Positions 1 through 8,622 of a stretch of DNA of 64,000 nt are shown here, piece after piece (the stretch's first letter is position 1; each line of letters starts with the position of its first letter). The stretch is from Eubacteriales bacterium (GTDB lineage Bacteria > Bacillota > Clostridia > Oscillospirales > Oscillospiraceae). The translations under genes and the position numbers were made by a program. The DNA lies in assembly GCA_030531505.1 (NCBI GenBank), contig JAUNNH010000001.1, positions 186,001 to 250,000 on the forward strand, in the 5' to 3' direction. The notes under the pieces were generated by a model that had not been told where the DNA came from, ran no database searches, and saw only the letters and a program-made list of their open reading frames with translations.

Positions 1-660
1 TCCGGCTCCGACGCCTTCTTTGATTCCATCCTCTCCGCCGGCACGCTTGTCGGCGCGCTGCTCAACCTCTTTCTCGGCTGGAATCTCGAGGGTTGGATCG
101 GCGCGCTTATCGCGCTCATCATCGTCAAGGCCGGTATTGAGATGCTGCTCGAGACGCTCAACAGCATCACCGGGGAGCGCGCGGACAAGGAGCTCACGGA
201 TGAGATCAAGGCGGCGGTGACAGCCTATCCGGCGGTCCACGGGGCCTATGACCTGACGCTGCACAGCTACGGCCCGACCAATACCATCGGCTCGGTGCAC
301 ATCGAGGTGGACGACGACACGCCCGCCCGGGAACTGCACCGTCTGAGCCGCCAGATCGCCTCCGAGATCTATCAGCGCTTCGGGGTCGTGCTGACCGTCG
401 GTGTCTATGCCAGCGGCAACGCGGATCCCGCCCATGCCGCTATGCGCGAACAGCTCGAGGGGATCGTCGCGGCGCATCCGGAGATCCTGCAGATGCACGG
501 CTTCTACGTGGACGAGAGCGAAAAGCGCGTCATGTTCGATCTGATCGTGGATTTCAGCGCCGACGCGAAGGCCGTGTGCGCGGCCGTGCAGCGCGAGCTG
601 AAGCCGCTTTGGCCGGACTACCGCATCGATGTCGTGCTCGACAGCGATTTTTCGGACTGA
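1..660 (+). CDS. Cation diffusion facilitator (CDF) transporter, 3' part
   Basis: This is the C-terminal part of a CDF-type divalent metal transporter; its 5' end lies outside the window. The frame is open from base 1. It reads the last two membrane segments, beginning SGSDAFFDS with the Asp residues expected in the metal-binding helix, then a helix with GWIGALIALIIVKAG. A cytoplasmic ferredoxin-like domain follows at about residues 60-140 of the visible part, containing the HIEVDDD stretch typical of CDF proteins. About 75 residues beyond this domain resemble a second copy of it, an extension seen in some clostridial members. The exported metal cannot be told from this fragment. A terminator-like hairpin follows the stop. 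Confidence 0.85.
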   Translation, partial: SGSDAFFDSILSAGTLVGALLNLFLGWNLEGWIGALIALIIVKAGIEMLLETLNSITGERADKELTDEIKAAVTAYPAVHGAYDLTLHSYGPTNTIGSVHIEVDDDTPARELHRLSRQIASEIYQRFGVVLTVGVYASGNADPAHAAMREQLEGIVAAHPEILQMHGFYVDESEKRVMFDLIVDFSADAKAVCAAVQRELKPLWPDYRIDVVLDSDFSD

Positions 661-692
661 GCCGTTTTGCGTCAAAAAAATAATCATCTCCC

Positions 693-720
693 GCCCCTCT
701 TGCAAAGAGGGGCATTCTTT
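693..720 (+). terminator. Terminator of the CDF gene, overlapping the next promoter
   Basis: A 9-bp perfect stem GCCCCTCTT/AAGAGGGGC (693-701 with 705-713) has a 3-nt loop and is followed by ATTCTTTT. The right side of the hairpin overlaps the -35 region of the promoter for the downstream pyrophosphatase gene. Confidence 0.7.
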
Positions 721-728
721 TCTATAAT
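700..728 (+). promoter_or_regulatory. SigA-type promoter for the pyrophosphatase gene
   Basis: TTGCAA at 700-705, a 17-nt spacer and TATAAT at 723-728. The -35 hexamer lies in the loop and right arm of the upstream terminator hairpin. An AAGGAGGG ribosome binding site follows at about 756-763, before the TTG start at 771. Confidence 0.65.
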
Positions 729-770
729 GAATAAGTCATACCAGTATACGATCACAAGGAGGGTGTACCT

Positions 771-2378
771 TTGGCCGACGTCTATGTGACCGGGCATCGC
801 AACCCGGATACCGACTCCATCGTCGCCTCCATCGCCTACGCCTATCTGCGCAACGCCACCGGCGACCGGAACTACAAGGCCGTGCGCATCGGGACGATCA
901 ACGATGAGACCCAGAAGCTGCTGGACTACTTCGCCTTCGAGGCGCCTCCGCTCGTCAAGAACATGCGCACGCAGGTGCGCGACCTGGATTTTGACCGCCC
1001 GCCCGCCTTCAACAGCTCCGTCACCATGGATCTGGCCCTGCGCACCATGCAGGAGGACAAGCTGAACGTCGTCCCCGTCACGGATGAGGAGGGGAGACTG
1101 CGCGGCATGCTCTCGATCGGCGATATCGCGGCCTACGATATCCAGACCATGAACGAGAACCGCGTCGACGATCTGCCGCTCTTCAACCTCCTCAGCGTGC
1201 TGGAGGGCCGCCTTATCAACGAGTACCACGTGACACGGGATCTCATCGGGGGCGAGCTGTTCATCACGCTGCCCCAGAACTTTGAGGACCAGGCCCTTAC
1301 GAACCCGGACGCGATCCTGATCTGCGGCAACCAGCCGGAGCTCGTCGAGCGCGCCATCGCCGCAAAGGTGGGTACCGTTATCCTCTGCCGCGCCGACGTG
1401 AAGAGCGCCTGGGCCGATACAAGCGGGGACACGGTGCTGATCTCCACCCCGTTGAGCGCACGGCGCGTCTCGCGCATCATCTATCAGGCGCTGCCGGTCG
1501 GCCGCATCAGCACGAAGGGCGAGATCGTCGCCTTCCATCTCGACGACTATCTGGACGATGTGCGGGAGACACTGCTGGAGAGCCGGTACCGCTCCTACCC
1601 GATCCTCGACGAGAACGAGAAGGTCGTCGGTACGCTCTCACGCTACCATCTGCTGCGCCCCAAGCGCAAGCAGGTCGTGCTCGTGGACCACAACGAGGCG
1701 GCGCAGTCCGTCGTCGGGCTCGACCAGGTGGATATCCTGGAGATCATCGACCACCACCGCCTGGCGGATATCCAGACGGGCCAGCCCATCCATGTGCGCA
1801 ACGAGCCCGTCGGCAGCACGAACACGATCCTGACCTCGATGTATCAGGAGAACGGTGTGGTGCCGCCCCCGAAGATCGCGGGACTCATGGCCGGCGCGAT
1901 CCTCTCCGATACGGTGCTCTTCAAATCGCCCACCTGCACGAAGAAGGACATCGCCATGGCCGAGCGCCTCGCGCGCATTGCGAACATCTCCCTCGACGAG
2001 CTGAGCAAGTCCCTCTTCTCCTATAATCTCGACAAGGATCCCGAGACCCTCCTTCGCACGGACTACAAGCAGTTCCACATCTCCGGGCAGAATCTGGCCG
2101 TCAGCCAGATCACCTGCGACGATTCCGCGCAGCTGCTCGAGCGCGCCGAGGAGTTTCTGGAGGTCATGCGCCGCCTGAAGAAGCTCGACGACTTCGACCT
2201 TGTCATCCTGATGATCACGGACGTGCTGCAGGAGGGCTCTCACCTGCTCTACGTCGGCAGCGACGATATCATCCAGCAGGCCTTCGGCGTCACACCGAAG
2301 AACAGTCATATCTTCCTGCCCAATGTCATGTCCCGCAAGAAACAGATCATTCCGATGCTCACCGCCCTCTGGGGCTGA
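771..2378 (+). CDS. Manganese-dependent inorganic pyrophosphatase with regulatory CBS/DRTGG insert
   Basis: A family II inorganic pyrophosphatase that hydrolyses pyrophosphate in the cytoplasm. The N-terminus VTGHRNPDTDS is the DHH metal-binding motif. A CBS domain, a DRTGG domain and a second CBS domain are inserted at about residues 70-300. The DHH domain resumes with VLVDHNEAAQSV and the DHH-like IIDHHRLAD. A DHHA2 domain ends the protein; its SRKKQIIP matches the substrate-binding SRKKQ motif. At 535 residues it has the length of CBS-PPases, whose activity in the family responds to adenine nucleotides and diadenosine polyphosphates. The start is TTG at 771, chosen because AAGGAGGG lies 7 nt upstream and the protein begins at the catalytic domain. 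Confidence 0.93.
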   Translation: MADVYVTGHRNPDTDSIVASIAYAYLRNATGDRNYKAVRIGTINDETQKLLDYFAFEAPPLVKNMRTQVRDLDFDRPPAFNSSVTMDLALRTMQEDKLNVVPVTDEEGRLRGMLSIGDIAAYDIQTMNENRVDDLPLFNLLSVLEGRLINEYHVTRDLIGGELFITLPQNFEDQALTNPDAILICGNQPELVERAIAAKVGTVILCRADVKSAWADTSGDTVLISTPLSARRVSRIIYQALPVGRISTKGEIVAFHLDDYLDDVRETLLESRYRSYPILDENEKVVGTLSRYHLLRPKRKQVVLVDHNEAAQSVVGLDQVDILEIIDHHRLADIQTGQPIHVRNEPVGSTNTILTSMYQENGVVPPPKIAGLMAGAILSDTVLFKSPTCTKKDIAMAERLARIANISLDELSKSLFSYNLDKDPETLLRTDYKQFHISGQNLAVSQITCDDSAQLLERAEEFLEVMRRLKKLDDFDLVILMITDVLQEGSHLLYVGSDDIIQQAFGVTPKNSHIFLPNVMSRKKQIIPMLTALWG

Positions 2379-2395
2379 GCGCGGCCATACGGAAA

Positions 2396-2437
2396 AACAG
2401 GACCCGAACCAGAATGGTTCGGGTCCTGTTCTCTTTC
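2396..2437. terminator. Bidirectional terminator between convergent genes
   Basis: A perfect 15-bp stem (2396-2410 with 2416-2430) has a 5-nt loop. On the plus strand it is followed by a T-rich CTCTTTCTCT; on the minus strand by TTTTTCC. It separates the pyrophosphatase gene from the convergent SGNH hydrolase gene. Confidence 0.85.
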
Positions 2438-2450
2438 TCTGTTGTGCCGG

Positions 2451-3296
2451 TCAGCGCTGCACGGCGTGGGTGCGGAGGTACTCCAGCCAGGTGTTGAGTC
2501 CGGCGGAATTGAGCGTCTTGCCGTTGGCGGAGGTGTAGTTGGCATCGAGCACGTTGGTGCTGTCGCGCATCTCGCTCGCCACATCGCAGAAGTAGGCGCC
2601 CGTATCCCGGCACACCTGCTGGATCCAGTCGTTGGCCCAGCTGATGCCGTCGCGTGTCAGTCCGTCGGCGCCGGCATAGCTCGGCCCGAGGTTGGTGATG
2701 GAGCAGCAGACGAGGATCGTCCCGGGGCTGGAGACGCGGATGGACTGGATCAGCGCCTCATAGCTCTGCACGAAGCCCGCCTGATCCACATTCGCCAGGC
2801 CGTCCTGACCGACCGAGATCACCAGGATCGCGGGCTTGGAGACCATGGCCGCATCGGCCGGGCTGATCTGGGAACCGTCGGCGGGATAGCGGATGAGACA
2901 GTTGGCGAGCTGATCGACCGGCAAGCTCCCGGACTGGCTGCCCCAGACCTGCGTCGTGGCGAGGCCGCCGCTGAGTACCCCATAGTCGCGCAGACCGACG
3001 GTCGCGCTGTCGCAGAGGAAGGTGAGGGAGTCAATATACCCCTCCCCGGCGTCCTTCGTCTCCGCAAGCGTGATGAGCTCACCGGTCGCGGTCTGGACCG
3101 GCGCGTCGGGCGCCGCGCTGGCGGCAGGATCGGCGCTGTCGCTCTTGAGCGCGCCGAGCTGCACCTGCGGCCGCTCCATCTCCCCGCCGTAGCGGGTAAA
3201 GGCGGCGTAGAGCAGGCCAAGCAGCAGCGCCAGCAGCGTTACGCCGATGGCCAGCGCCCAGGCGACGTTTTTGATCGTGTTCAGTTTCCCGCGCAT
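2451..3296 (-). CDS. SGNH/GDSL-fold hydrolase, membrane-anchored
   Basis: A 281-residue protein with a short basic N-terminus and one strong membrane segment (about residues 12-32), so the body should lie outside the cell. The SGNH fold is recognised from FLCDSATVGL, a variant of the GDSxxxG block with the nucleophile Ser, from the glycine-containing stretch GVLSGG, and from SVGQDGL where families have GxND. A C-terminal ANGKTLNSAGLNTW segment fits the helix that follows the catalytic Asp/His loop, but no clear DxxH motif is visible there. The substrate is unknown; cell-wall or polysaccharide O-acyl groups are typical of the superfamily. It is followed by a terminator and lies 64 bp downstream of the EF-G paralogue on the same strand. 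Confidence 0.7.
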   Translation of the reverse strand: MRGKLNTIKNVAWALAIGVTLLALLLGLLYAAFTRYGGEMERPQVQLGALKSDSADPAASAAPDAPVQTATGELITLAETKDAGEGYIDSLTFLCDSATVGLRDYGVLSGGLATTQVWGSQSGSLPVDQLANCLIRYPADGSQISPADAAMVSKPAILVISVGQDGLANVDQAGFVQSYEALIQSIRVSSPGTILVCCSITNLGPSYAGADGLTRDGISWANDWIQQVCRDTGAYFCDVASEMRDSTNVLDANYTSANGKTLNSAGLNTWLEYLRTHAVQR

Positions 3297-3360
3297 GGCA
3301 AAGCCCCCATTCTATTACGGCGCCTCCCGGAGGAGACGCCGTAAGACAGATATCGGAGAG

Positions 3361-5370
3361 TTACTCGGCCTCGGCCAGCGCCTTGGCCTCCTCGATGACC
3401 TTCTGCTGCACGTTGCCGGGAGCTTCCTCGTAGCGGACGAACTTGCAGGTGAAGGAACCGGAACCCTGGGTCATGGAGCGCAGGTCGATGGTGTAGGTGC
3501 TCATCTCAGCCATGGGGACCTCGGCCTCGATGGTGGTCATGCCGGCCTCGGCGGGCATGGAACCCATCATGGTGCCGCGGCGCTTGGAGTTGATGTCGCC
3601 GATGATGGCGCCCTGGTACTCGTCGGGGATGGTGACGAAGAGCTGGCCGATGGGCTCCAGGATGGTGGGCTTGGCCTTGGGGATGCCGTCCTGATAGGCG
3701 AGACGGGCAGCCGTCTGGAAGGCCATATCGTTGGAGTCAACGGGGTGGTAGGAGCCGTCGTACAGGGTGGCCTTCAGGCCGACCAGAGGATAGCCGGCGA
3801 GGACGCCCTTCTGCACGGCGTTGCGCAGACCCTTCTCAACGGAGGGGAAGAAGTTTTTGGGAACGGAGCCGCCGAAGACCTCCTCGGCAAAAATCATGTC
3901 GTCCTGCTCCTCCTGCGGCTCGAAGCGGATCCATACGTCACCGAACTGGCCGGAACCGCCGGACTGCTTCTTGTGGCGGCCGTGAGCCTCGACGCGGCCC
4001 TTGATCTTCTCGCGATAAGCGACACGGGCGGGCTTGAGCTCGGTGTCGACGTTGTAGAGGTTCTTGAGCTTGGAGCAGAGGACCGCGACCTGAATGTCGC
4101 CCTGGCCGGAGATGACCATCTGGTGGGTCTCGGCGTTGTTGACGAGCGTGAAGGAGATGTCCTCCTCACCGAGCTTGGCGAGACCGCCGGCGACCTTGTC
4201 GTCCTGGCCCTTGGTCTTGGGGGAGATGGCCATGGAGAAGTTGGGCTCGGGGATTTCGATGGCGGGCAGCTCCACATCGTCACGGGAGTCGACCACGACG
4301 TCGCCGGTCTTCCAGTCCATCTTGCCGACGGCAACGATGTCGCCGCAGACGGCCTCGGTCACCTCGACGTTCTTCTTGCCGGTGAAGGTATAGAGACGGC
4401 CCAGCTTGTCGGTGCTGGAGGCACGGACGTTGTGCAGGGACATGCCGGCGCTGATCTTGCCGGCCAGGACCTTCACGAAGCTGTATTTGCCGAACTTGTC
4501 GGACACGGTCTTGAACACGAAGCCGAGCGCGTCACCGGCCTTGTCTTCGGGGGCGGGGCAGTAGTCCGCAATGCCCTGGAGCATGGCGGCGGTGCCGAGG
4601 TTGGTCATGCCGTCGGTGGCGTAGACGGGAACGACGCTGCGCTCCTTCACGCCGACCTTGAGGCCTTCAACGATGTCGGCCTCGTCGAGCTCCATCGTGT
4701 CGAAGAACTTCTCCATGAGCTCTTCGGTGGCGCCGGCGGCGGCTTCCATCAGCTCGGCGCGCAGCTCCTCAACGTGATCGGCGTCGGCCGCGGGGACGGC
4801 GGTCTTCTCGGTCTTGCTGCCCTTGGTGACATAGGCCACGTTGTGCACCAGATCGATGACGCCGTTGCCGTCGGCGGTGGGGATGGTGACGGGGCAGACG
4901 CTGCTACCGTACTTGTCCTTCAGGGTCGCGAGAGCCTTGAAGTAATCGCCGTGCTCCTCACGGCACTTGGTGATGCTGAACATCACGGGCAGACCCGCGT
5001 TCTTCAGATAGTTCCAGCTGCGCTGGGCGCCGACGGCGACAGACTCGGCGGTGTCCTTGGCGGAGACGGCGATCACGCCGGCTTCGACCGCACGCAGGGC
5101 GCAGAGCACATCCCCGACAAAGTCGAAGTAGCCCGGGCAGTCCAGGACGTTGATCTTCTTGCCGGCGAACTCCACGGGCGCGATCGCAGTGGAGATGGTG
5201 ATCTGGCGGGCGATCTCTTCCGCGTCGTAGTCGCAGACGGTGTTGCCGTCGGCGACCTTGCCGAGACGGTCGATGGCGCCGGTGACGTAGAGCATGCTCT
5301 CGGCCAGACTGGTCTTGCCGCTGTTGCCGTGGCCCAGGAGGGCGATGTTGCGAATGTTTTTACTTTCCAT
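3361..5370 (-). CDS. Elongation factor G paralogue (translational GTPase) with altered G4 motif
   Basis: A 669-residue protein with full EF-G architecture: GTPase domain (about 1-260), domain II, domain III, an S5-like domain IV containing the SGGSGQFGDVW stretch, and the C-terminal domain V with GDINSKRRG. The P-loop GHGNSGKT and the G3 element DCPGYFDF are intact. The G4 motif, NKxD in active EF-G, reads TKCR at about residue 137. This matches the divergent EF-G-like class common in Clostridia rather than the housekeeping fusA of the str operon. The start is ATG at 5370, because AGAGGAAG precedes it; a start 11 codons upstream lacks a site. Its role in translocation or ribosome recycling is unknown. 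Confidence 0.88.
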   Translation of the reverse strand: MESKNIRNIALLGHGNSGKTSLAESMLYVTGAIDRLGKVADGNTVCDYDAEEIARQITISTAIAPVEFAGKKINVLDCPGYFDFVGDVLCALRAVEAGVIAVSAKDTAESVAVGAQRSWNYLKNAGLPVMFSITKCREEHGDYFKALATLKDKYGSSVCPVTIPTADGNGVIDLVHNVAYVTKGSKTEKTAVPAADADHVEELRAELMEAAAGATEELMEKFFDTMELDEADIVEGLKVGVKERSVVPVYATDGMTNLGTAAMLQGIADYCPAPEDKAGDALGFVFKTVSDKFGKYSFVKVLAGKISAGMSLHNVRASSTDKLGRLYTFTGKKNVEVTEAVCGDIVAVGKMDWKTGDVVVDSRDDVELPAIEIPEPNFSMAISPKTKGQDDKVAGGLAKLGEEDISFTLVNNAETHQMVISGQGDIQVAVLCSKLKNLYNVDTELKPARVAYREKIKGRVEAHGRHKKQSGGSGQFGDVWIRFEPQEEQDDMIFAEEVFGGSVPKNFFPSVEKGLRNAVQKGVLAGYPLVGLKATLYDGSYHPVDSNDMAFQTAARLAYQDGIPKAKPTILEPIGQLFVTIPDEYQGAIIGDINSKRRGTMMGSMPAEAGMTTIEAEVPMAEMSTYTIDLRSMTQGSGSFTCKFVRYEEAPGNVQQKVIEEAKALAEAE

Positions 5371-5440
5371 GTGTTGCTTCCTCTCTGTCAAATGTATCTT
5401 CATTTACGTGAGTGACACGGATACAGAGTATCTCTTTATA

Positions 5441-5470
5441 AGTATACACTATTTACCGGGGCTTTGGCAA
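5441..5470 (-). promoter_or_regulatory. Promoter of the EF-G paralogue
   Basis: On the minus strand, TTGCCA (5465-5470) is followed by an 18-nt spacer and TATACT (5441-5446), about 70 nt upstream of the chosen start codon. Confidence 0.6.
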
Positions 5471-5495
5471 TAGCAATTTTTCGGCGGAAAACAAA

Positions 5496-5525
5496 AAACT
5501 CCCCGTCCCGAAGGACGGGGAGTTT
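5496..5525 (-). terminator. Terminator of the FMN/FAD reductase gene
   Basis: A 13-bp stem (5496-5508 with 5513-5525) has a 4-nt loop. On the minus strand it runs into a TTTTTTG tract, directly after the stop of the reductase gene at 5547. Confidence 0.85.
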
Positions 5526-5546
5526 GGGAATGCAATGAGGGGAGGA

Positions 5547-7526
5547 TTACTCCTCGCCGAAGGCGACCTTGACGGCCTTGATGCCGAAGGTCATGGTACG
5601 GCCCATGGCGATGCCGGCCATCAGGCAGGGATAGTTGTTCACGAAGAAGCCGCCGGAGCAGTCGCCGGTGACGAACAGGCCCTCGATGGGCTCGCTGCTG
5701 TCGTCGACGGCCTGGGCCTTCTCGTTGATGAGGATGCCCTGCTCGGTGGTCAGCAGGCAGGCGCCCATCCAGAAGCCGCGGAAGGGAGGCTTCTCGATCT
5801 TGGACAGATGCCAGGGCAGCTTGCCGAAGTCCTCGTCCTCGCCCTTTTCCACGAGCTCATTGTAGCGCGCGACGGTGGCGAGGAAGGTCTCTTTCGCCTC
5901 ACCGGCGAAGCCCAGCTTGTCGGCCAGCTCCTCGAGGGTATCGGCCAGGAAAGCGTTGCCCTTTTCCACCTGGTCGTCGTACATGCGCTCGGCCATCTCG
6001 ATGCCGTTGCGGGTCTGGGCGGAGCAGCCGATGGTGTGGAAGACCTGCACGTCCTCGCGCCAGTTATCGTCAAAGATCGAGGCGTAGACATGGCCCGGCT
6101 GGTAGTAGGAGGCGTAGGACATCTGGTCATAGGTGCCGCTCTCACAGGCGAAGCGCTCGCCCTTGCGGTTGACCTTCAGGAAGGGCTGGGTGCCGATGTT
6201 GAACTGGCCCTCGGTGGCGGGGAAGACCTTGTCGCCCGTGGAGGTGACCACAAAGCCCGCATCGATGCCCGGGGCGATGATGCCGCGGTCGAAGAGCATG
6301 GGGGCGGGTTCGGCCTGCATGGCGGCGCCGATCCACTTGGCGGCCTTGATGCCGTCGCCGGTGTCGCCGGGCTGGCTGTTGTCGTAGGTGGTGACGGCGG
6401 TGCCCATGGGGTCGAGTGCCTCCATCATGGCCGCGTTGCGCGGATAGCCGCCGGTGGCCAGCAGCACGCCGTTCTTGGCGTTGACGCGCAGGAAGGAGCC
6501 GTCCTCTTTCTTTGCGATTACGCCGGTCACGCGCCCCGCCTCGTTCTGCTCGAGCTTGACCATCGGGGTGCAGAAGAGGATCTGGTTGCCGCCCTCCTCG
6601 ATCAGCTGCTGGAACATGTCCAGACGATCAAGCTTGCTTCTCCAGTAATGCTCCTCCGCCGGGAAAAAGTAACCGGACTTCTCGGGGTTGGGCCAGTGGG
6701 ACTCGTCGCCCGCGGTCACGTCGAGTATCGCTTCGGGATCGTACTTGGCGTAGCACTCCTTGATGAACTTGTGCATGTCGGCAGACTCGTTGAACCAGGT
6801 CTGGAAGGTCTTGAGGTTGGTCTTGCCGGAGGAGAACTTCTTGAGCTCCCGGCGCATGGCGGCGCGGTCCATCGGGGCCTCGCCCGCGGCTAGCATATCC
6901 TCGGAGTCGCAGGCGCCGTACCAGCCGCGGCGGCGGGCATGGGTGGTGTTCTTCTCGATCACAAGGACATTGTAGCCCTTGCTGGTGGCGTAGGCCGCGG
7001 CGGCCAGACCGCCGTTGCCGGCGCCGACGACCAGGAAATCGGTCTCCAGGGTCTCGGCGATGTCCGCCTCGGCAATCTCGGGGGCGGTGCCCAGCCAGTC
7101 GGCGGGACCGGCTTCCTCGCCCTCGGCAGTGCCGATGACTTCCACAGGGATCTCGCCCTTGGCCTGGGCAATGCACTTCGCAGCGGCTTCCATCACGGCA
7201 TTGGAGGTGAGGGAGGCACCGGAGACACCGTCGATCTCCGCGCTCTGATTCTGCATCAGGGCATTGCGCAGCTCTTCGGCGGCGGCCTGACCGATGGAGG
7301 CGGTCTCAGCGGAGACGTCGAGCACGACGTCGGTGATCGCGTCTTCGCTGAAGGTCATGGTGACGATCACCGTACCGATACCGGTGGCGGTGGCGGAGTA
7401 AGTGCCGGGGGTGTAGAGACCCGCGGCGCGGACGCTGTCGTGGAAGCCGAGGCTGGCGAGAGCCAAGCCGGCGGCGCCGGCGACGGAGCCCTTCAGAAAG
7501 TCTCTGCGGGACAGTTCTTTGTTCAT
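5547..7526 (-). CDS. Tat-exported FMN-binding/FAD-dependent reductase (fumarate reductase-like)
   Basis: A 659-residue secreted flavoprotein. The N-terminus has a twin-arginine signal, SRRDFLKG, then a hydrophobic stretch. An FMN_bind domain at about residues 35-115 ends in GVSGASLTS, where a Ser or Thr carries covalent FMN in this family. From residue 145 a FAD_binding_2 domain starts with VVGAGNGGLAAAA and continues to the C-terminal FVTGDCSGG segment. This architecture belongs to soluble fumarate reductases, urocanate reductases and other flavin-based extracellular reductases that receive electrons from a membrane flavin pathway. The acceptor cannot be named. The start at 7526 is chosen for the Tat motif and the AAAGGAGA site. 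A MerR-type regulator is divergently transcribed. Confidence 0.9.
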   Translation of the reverse strand: MNKELSRRDFLKGSVAGAAGLALASLGFHDSVRAAGLYTPGTYSATATGIGTVIVTMTFSEDAITDVVLDVSAETASIGQAAAEELRNALMQNQSAEIDGVSGASLTSNAVMEAAAKCIAQAKGEIPVEVIGTAEGEEAGPADWLGTAPEIAEADIAETLETDFLVVGAGNGGLAAAAYATSKGYNVLVIEKNTTHARRRGWYGACDSEDMLAAGEAPMDRAAMRRELKKFSSGKTNLKTFQTWFNESADMHKFIKECYAKYDPEAILDVTAGDESHWPNPEKSGYFFPAEEHYWRSKLDRLDMFQQLIEEGGNQILFCTPMVKLEQNEAGRVTGVIAKKEDGSFLRVNAKNGVLLATGGYPRNAAMMEALDPMGTAVTTYDNSQPGDTGDGIKAAKWIGAAMQAEPAPMLFDRGIIAPGIDAGFVVTSTGDKVFPATEGQFNIGTQPFLKVNRKGERFACESGTYDQMSYASYYQPGHVYASIFDDNWREDVQVFHTIGCSAQTRNGIEMAERMYDDQVEKGNAFLADTLEELADKLGFAGEAKETFLATVARYNELVEKGEDEDFGKLPWHLSKIEKPPFRGFWMGACLLTTEQGILINEKAQAVDDSSEPIEGLFVTGDCSGGFFVNNYPCLMAGIAMGRTMTFGIKAVKVAFGEE

Positions 7527-7587
7527 GGGAATCGCTCTCCTTTTCTGTTTCAGTCGGTCCGCCCGAAGGGGCGGTTTTCCTGTGCCC

Positions 7588-7618
7588 AGTATAGAGCTGG
7601 GAGTTGGCCGCAGGTCAA
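7588..7618 (-). promoter_or_regulatory. MerR-type promoter of the reductase gene (19-bp spacer)
   Basis: On the minus strand TTGACC (7613-7618) and TATACT (7588-7593) are separated by 19 nt. A 19-bp spacer is the hallmark of promoters remodelled by MerR-family activators. The adjacent divergent gene encodes such a regulator. Confidence 0.7.
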
Positions 7619-7649
7619 GCCCGGATTTTTCCAAAAGCTGCGGCGGCAC

Positions 7650-7678
7650 TTGCGGAGCCGCGGTCGCGGCGGTATAAT
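7650..7678 (+). promoter_or_regulatory. Promoter of the MerR regulator gene
   Basis: TTGCGG (7650-7655), 17 nt, then TATAAT (7673-7678), about 70 nt before the start codon. It points away from the reductase promoter. Confidence 0.6.
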
Positions 7679-7746
7679 AAAAAAACAGGAAGAGAAACAC
7701 AATGCGCCTGTCTGTCCGACCCGGCGCATGATCCGGAGAAGAGAGA

Positions 7747-8559
7747 ATGAAGCAATACCGCATCGGCGATTACGCCCGCTACCTGGGGGTTACCCCCGAC
7801 TTGCTCAAGCATTACGAGGAGATGGGGATCCTCGAGCCGCAGCGCAGTGAGAGCGGCTACCGCTACTATCCTTTTCATACGACCCGGCTGCTGATCGAGA
7901 GCATCCGCCTGCGCAACTACGGCCTCACGCTGCGGGAGATCCGCGAGATCCTGAACGGGCACAGCATGGACAACGCGCAGATGGAGAGCCTTTTCACGCA
8001 GAACCTGAATCGCCTGCGCGAGGAGATCCTGCTCGACGAGGCGCTCGCGGCGGATTATGAGGACTTTCTCGCCTGGAAGGAAGGCTGGGAGGCACGCGGC
8101 TCGGACTGGGAGATCTGCCGGAGCCGCCCCGTGTGCTTCCTGCCGCACACCGACGGCTACGATTTTCTGGAGGATCCGCGGATCTATGAGATCCTGAACG
8201 ACTGGATGAGCTACGTCCCCATCGTCAAATCCACCATGCGGATGGAGCCGGACGGCCGCGTCACCTGGGGCTTCTCGGCGGAGGAGAGCACCGCCGCACG
8301 GCTGAAGCTGCCGCAGAATGAGGTCGTGGAGCATATCCCGTCCCAGCGGATCTTCTATTATAAGTTCCGCGGGGATGTGCTGCGCACGACCGAGGAGCGG
8401 CCCGACAATCCGGAGAACCAGGCGTTCCGGCAGCTGCGCGCGCTGGGACTCCGGCACACCGGGACCTACTACCGCACCTCGCTGATGCCCGGCGACTGGA
8501 AGCAGGGTCTGCGCTGCCAGTACGGCTATTACGCGATCCCGCTGCTTGAGGAAGACTGA
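7747..8559 (+). CDS. MerR-family transcriptional regulator
   Basis: A 270-residue regulator. Residues 1-70 form a winged helix-turn-helix: YRIGDYARYLGVTPDLLKHY, then GILEP, SGYRYY and a second helix region GLTLREIREIL. A coiled region and a larger C-terminal domain (about 110-270) with several aromatic stretches follow; this half resembles the GyrI-like ligand-binding modules attached to some MerR proteins. It is divergent from the exported flavin reductase gene, whose promoter has a 19-bp spacer, so it probably activates that gene in response to a small molecule. ATG at 7747 follows GAAGAGAGA. A strong terminator follows. Confidence 0.85.
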   Translation: MKQYRIGDYARYLGVTPDLLKHYEEMGILEPQRSESGYRYYPFHTTRLLIESIRLRNYGLTLREIREILNGHSMDNAQMESLFTQNLNRLREEILLDEALAADYEDFLAWKEGWEARGSDWEICRSRPVCFLPHTDGYDFLEDPRIYEILNDWMSYVPIVKSTMRMEPDGRVTWGFSAEESTAARLKLPQNEVVEHIPSQRIFYYKFRGDVLRTTEERPDNPENQAFRQLRALGLRHTGTYYRTSLMPGDWKQGLRCQYGYYAIPLLEED

Positions 8560-8572
8560 GAACAGAACATAG

Positions 8573-8612
8573 GAAGGCGGCCCGGATTTCTCCGGGCCGC
8601 CTTCGCGTTTGT
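8573..8612 (+). terminator. Terminator between convergent MerR and P-type ATPase-like genes
   Basis: A 14-bp perfect GC-rich stem (8573-8586 with 8591-8604) with loop TTTC. Its T tract is short and interrupted (GCGTTTGT), but the position between convergent genes fits a shared terminator. Confidence 0.7.
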
Positions 8613-8622
8613 ATGGAGTTTT

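Noticed and set aside
3247..5415. A very long open frame on the plus strand opposite the EF-G paralogue
   Set aside because: It is antisense to a clearly conserved gene, lacks homology and a ribosome binding site, and is rich in His, Val, Gly and Leu from reading high-GC codons backwards.
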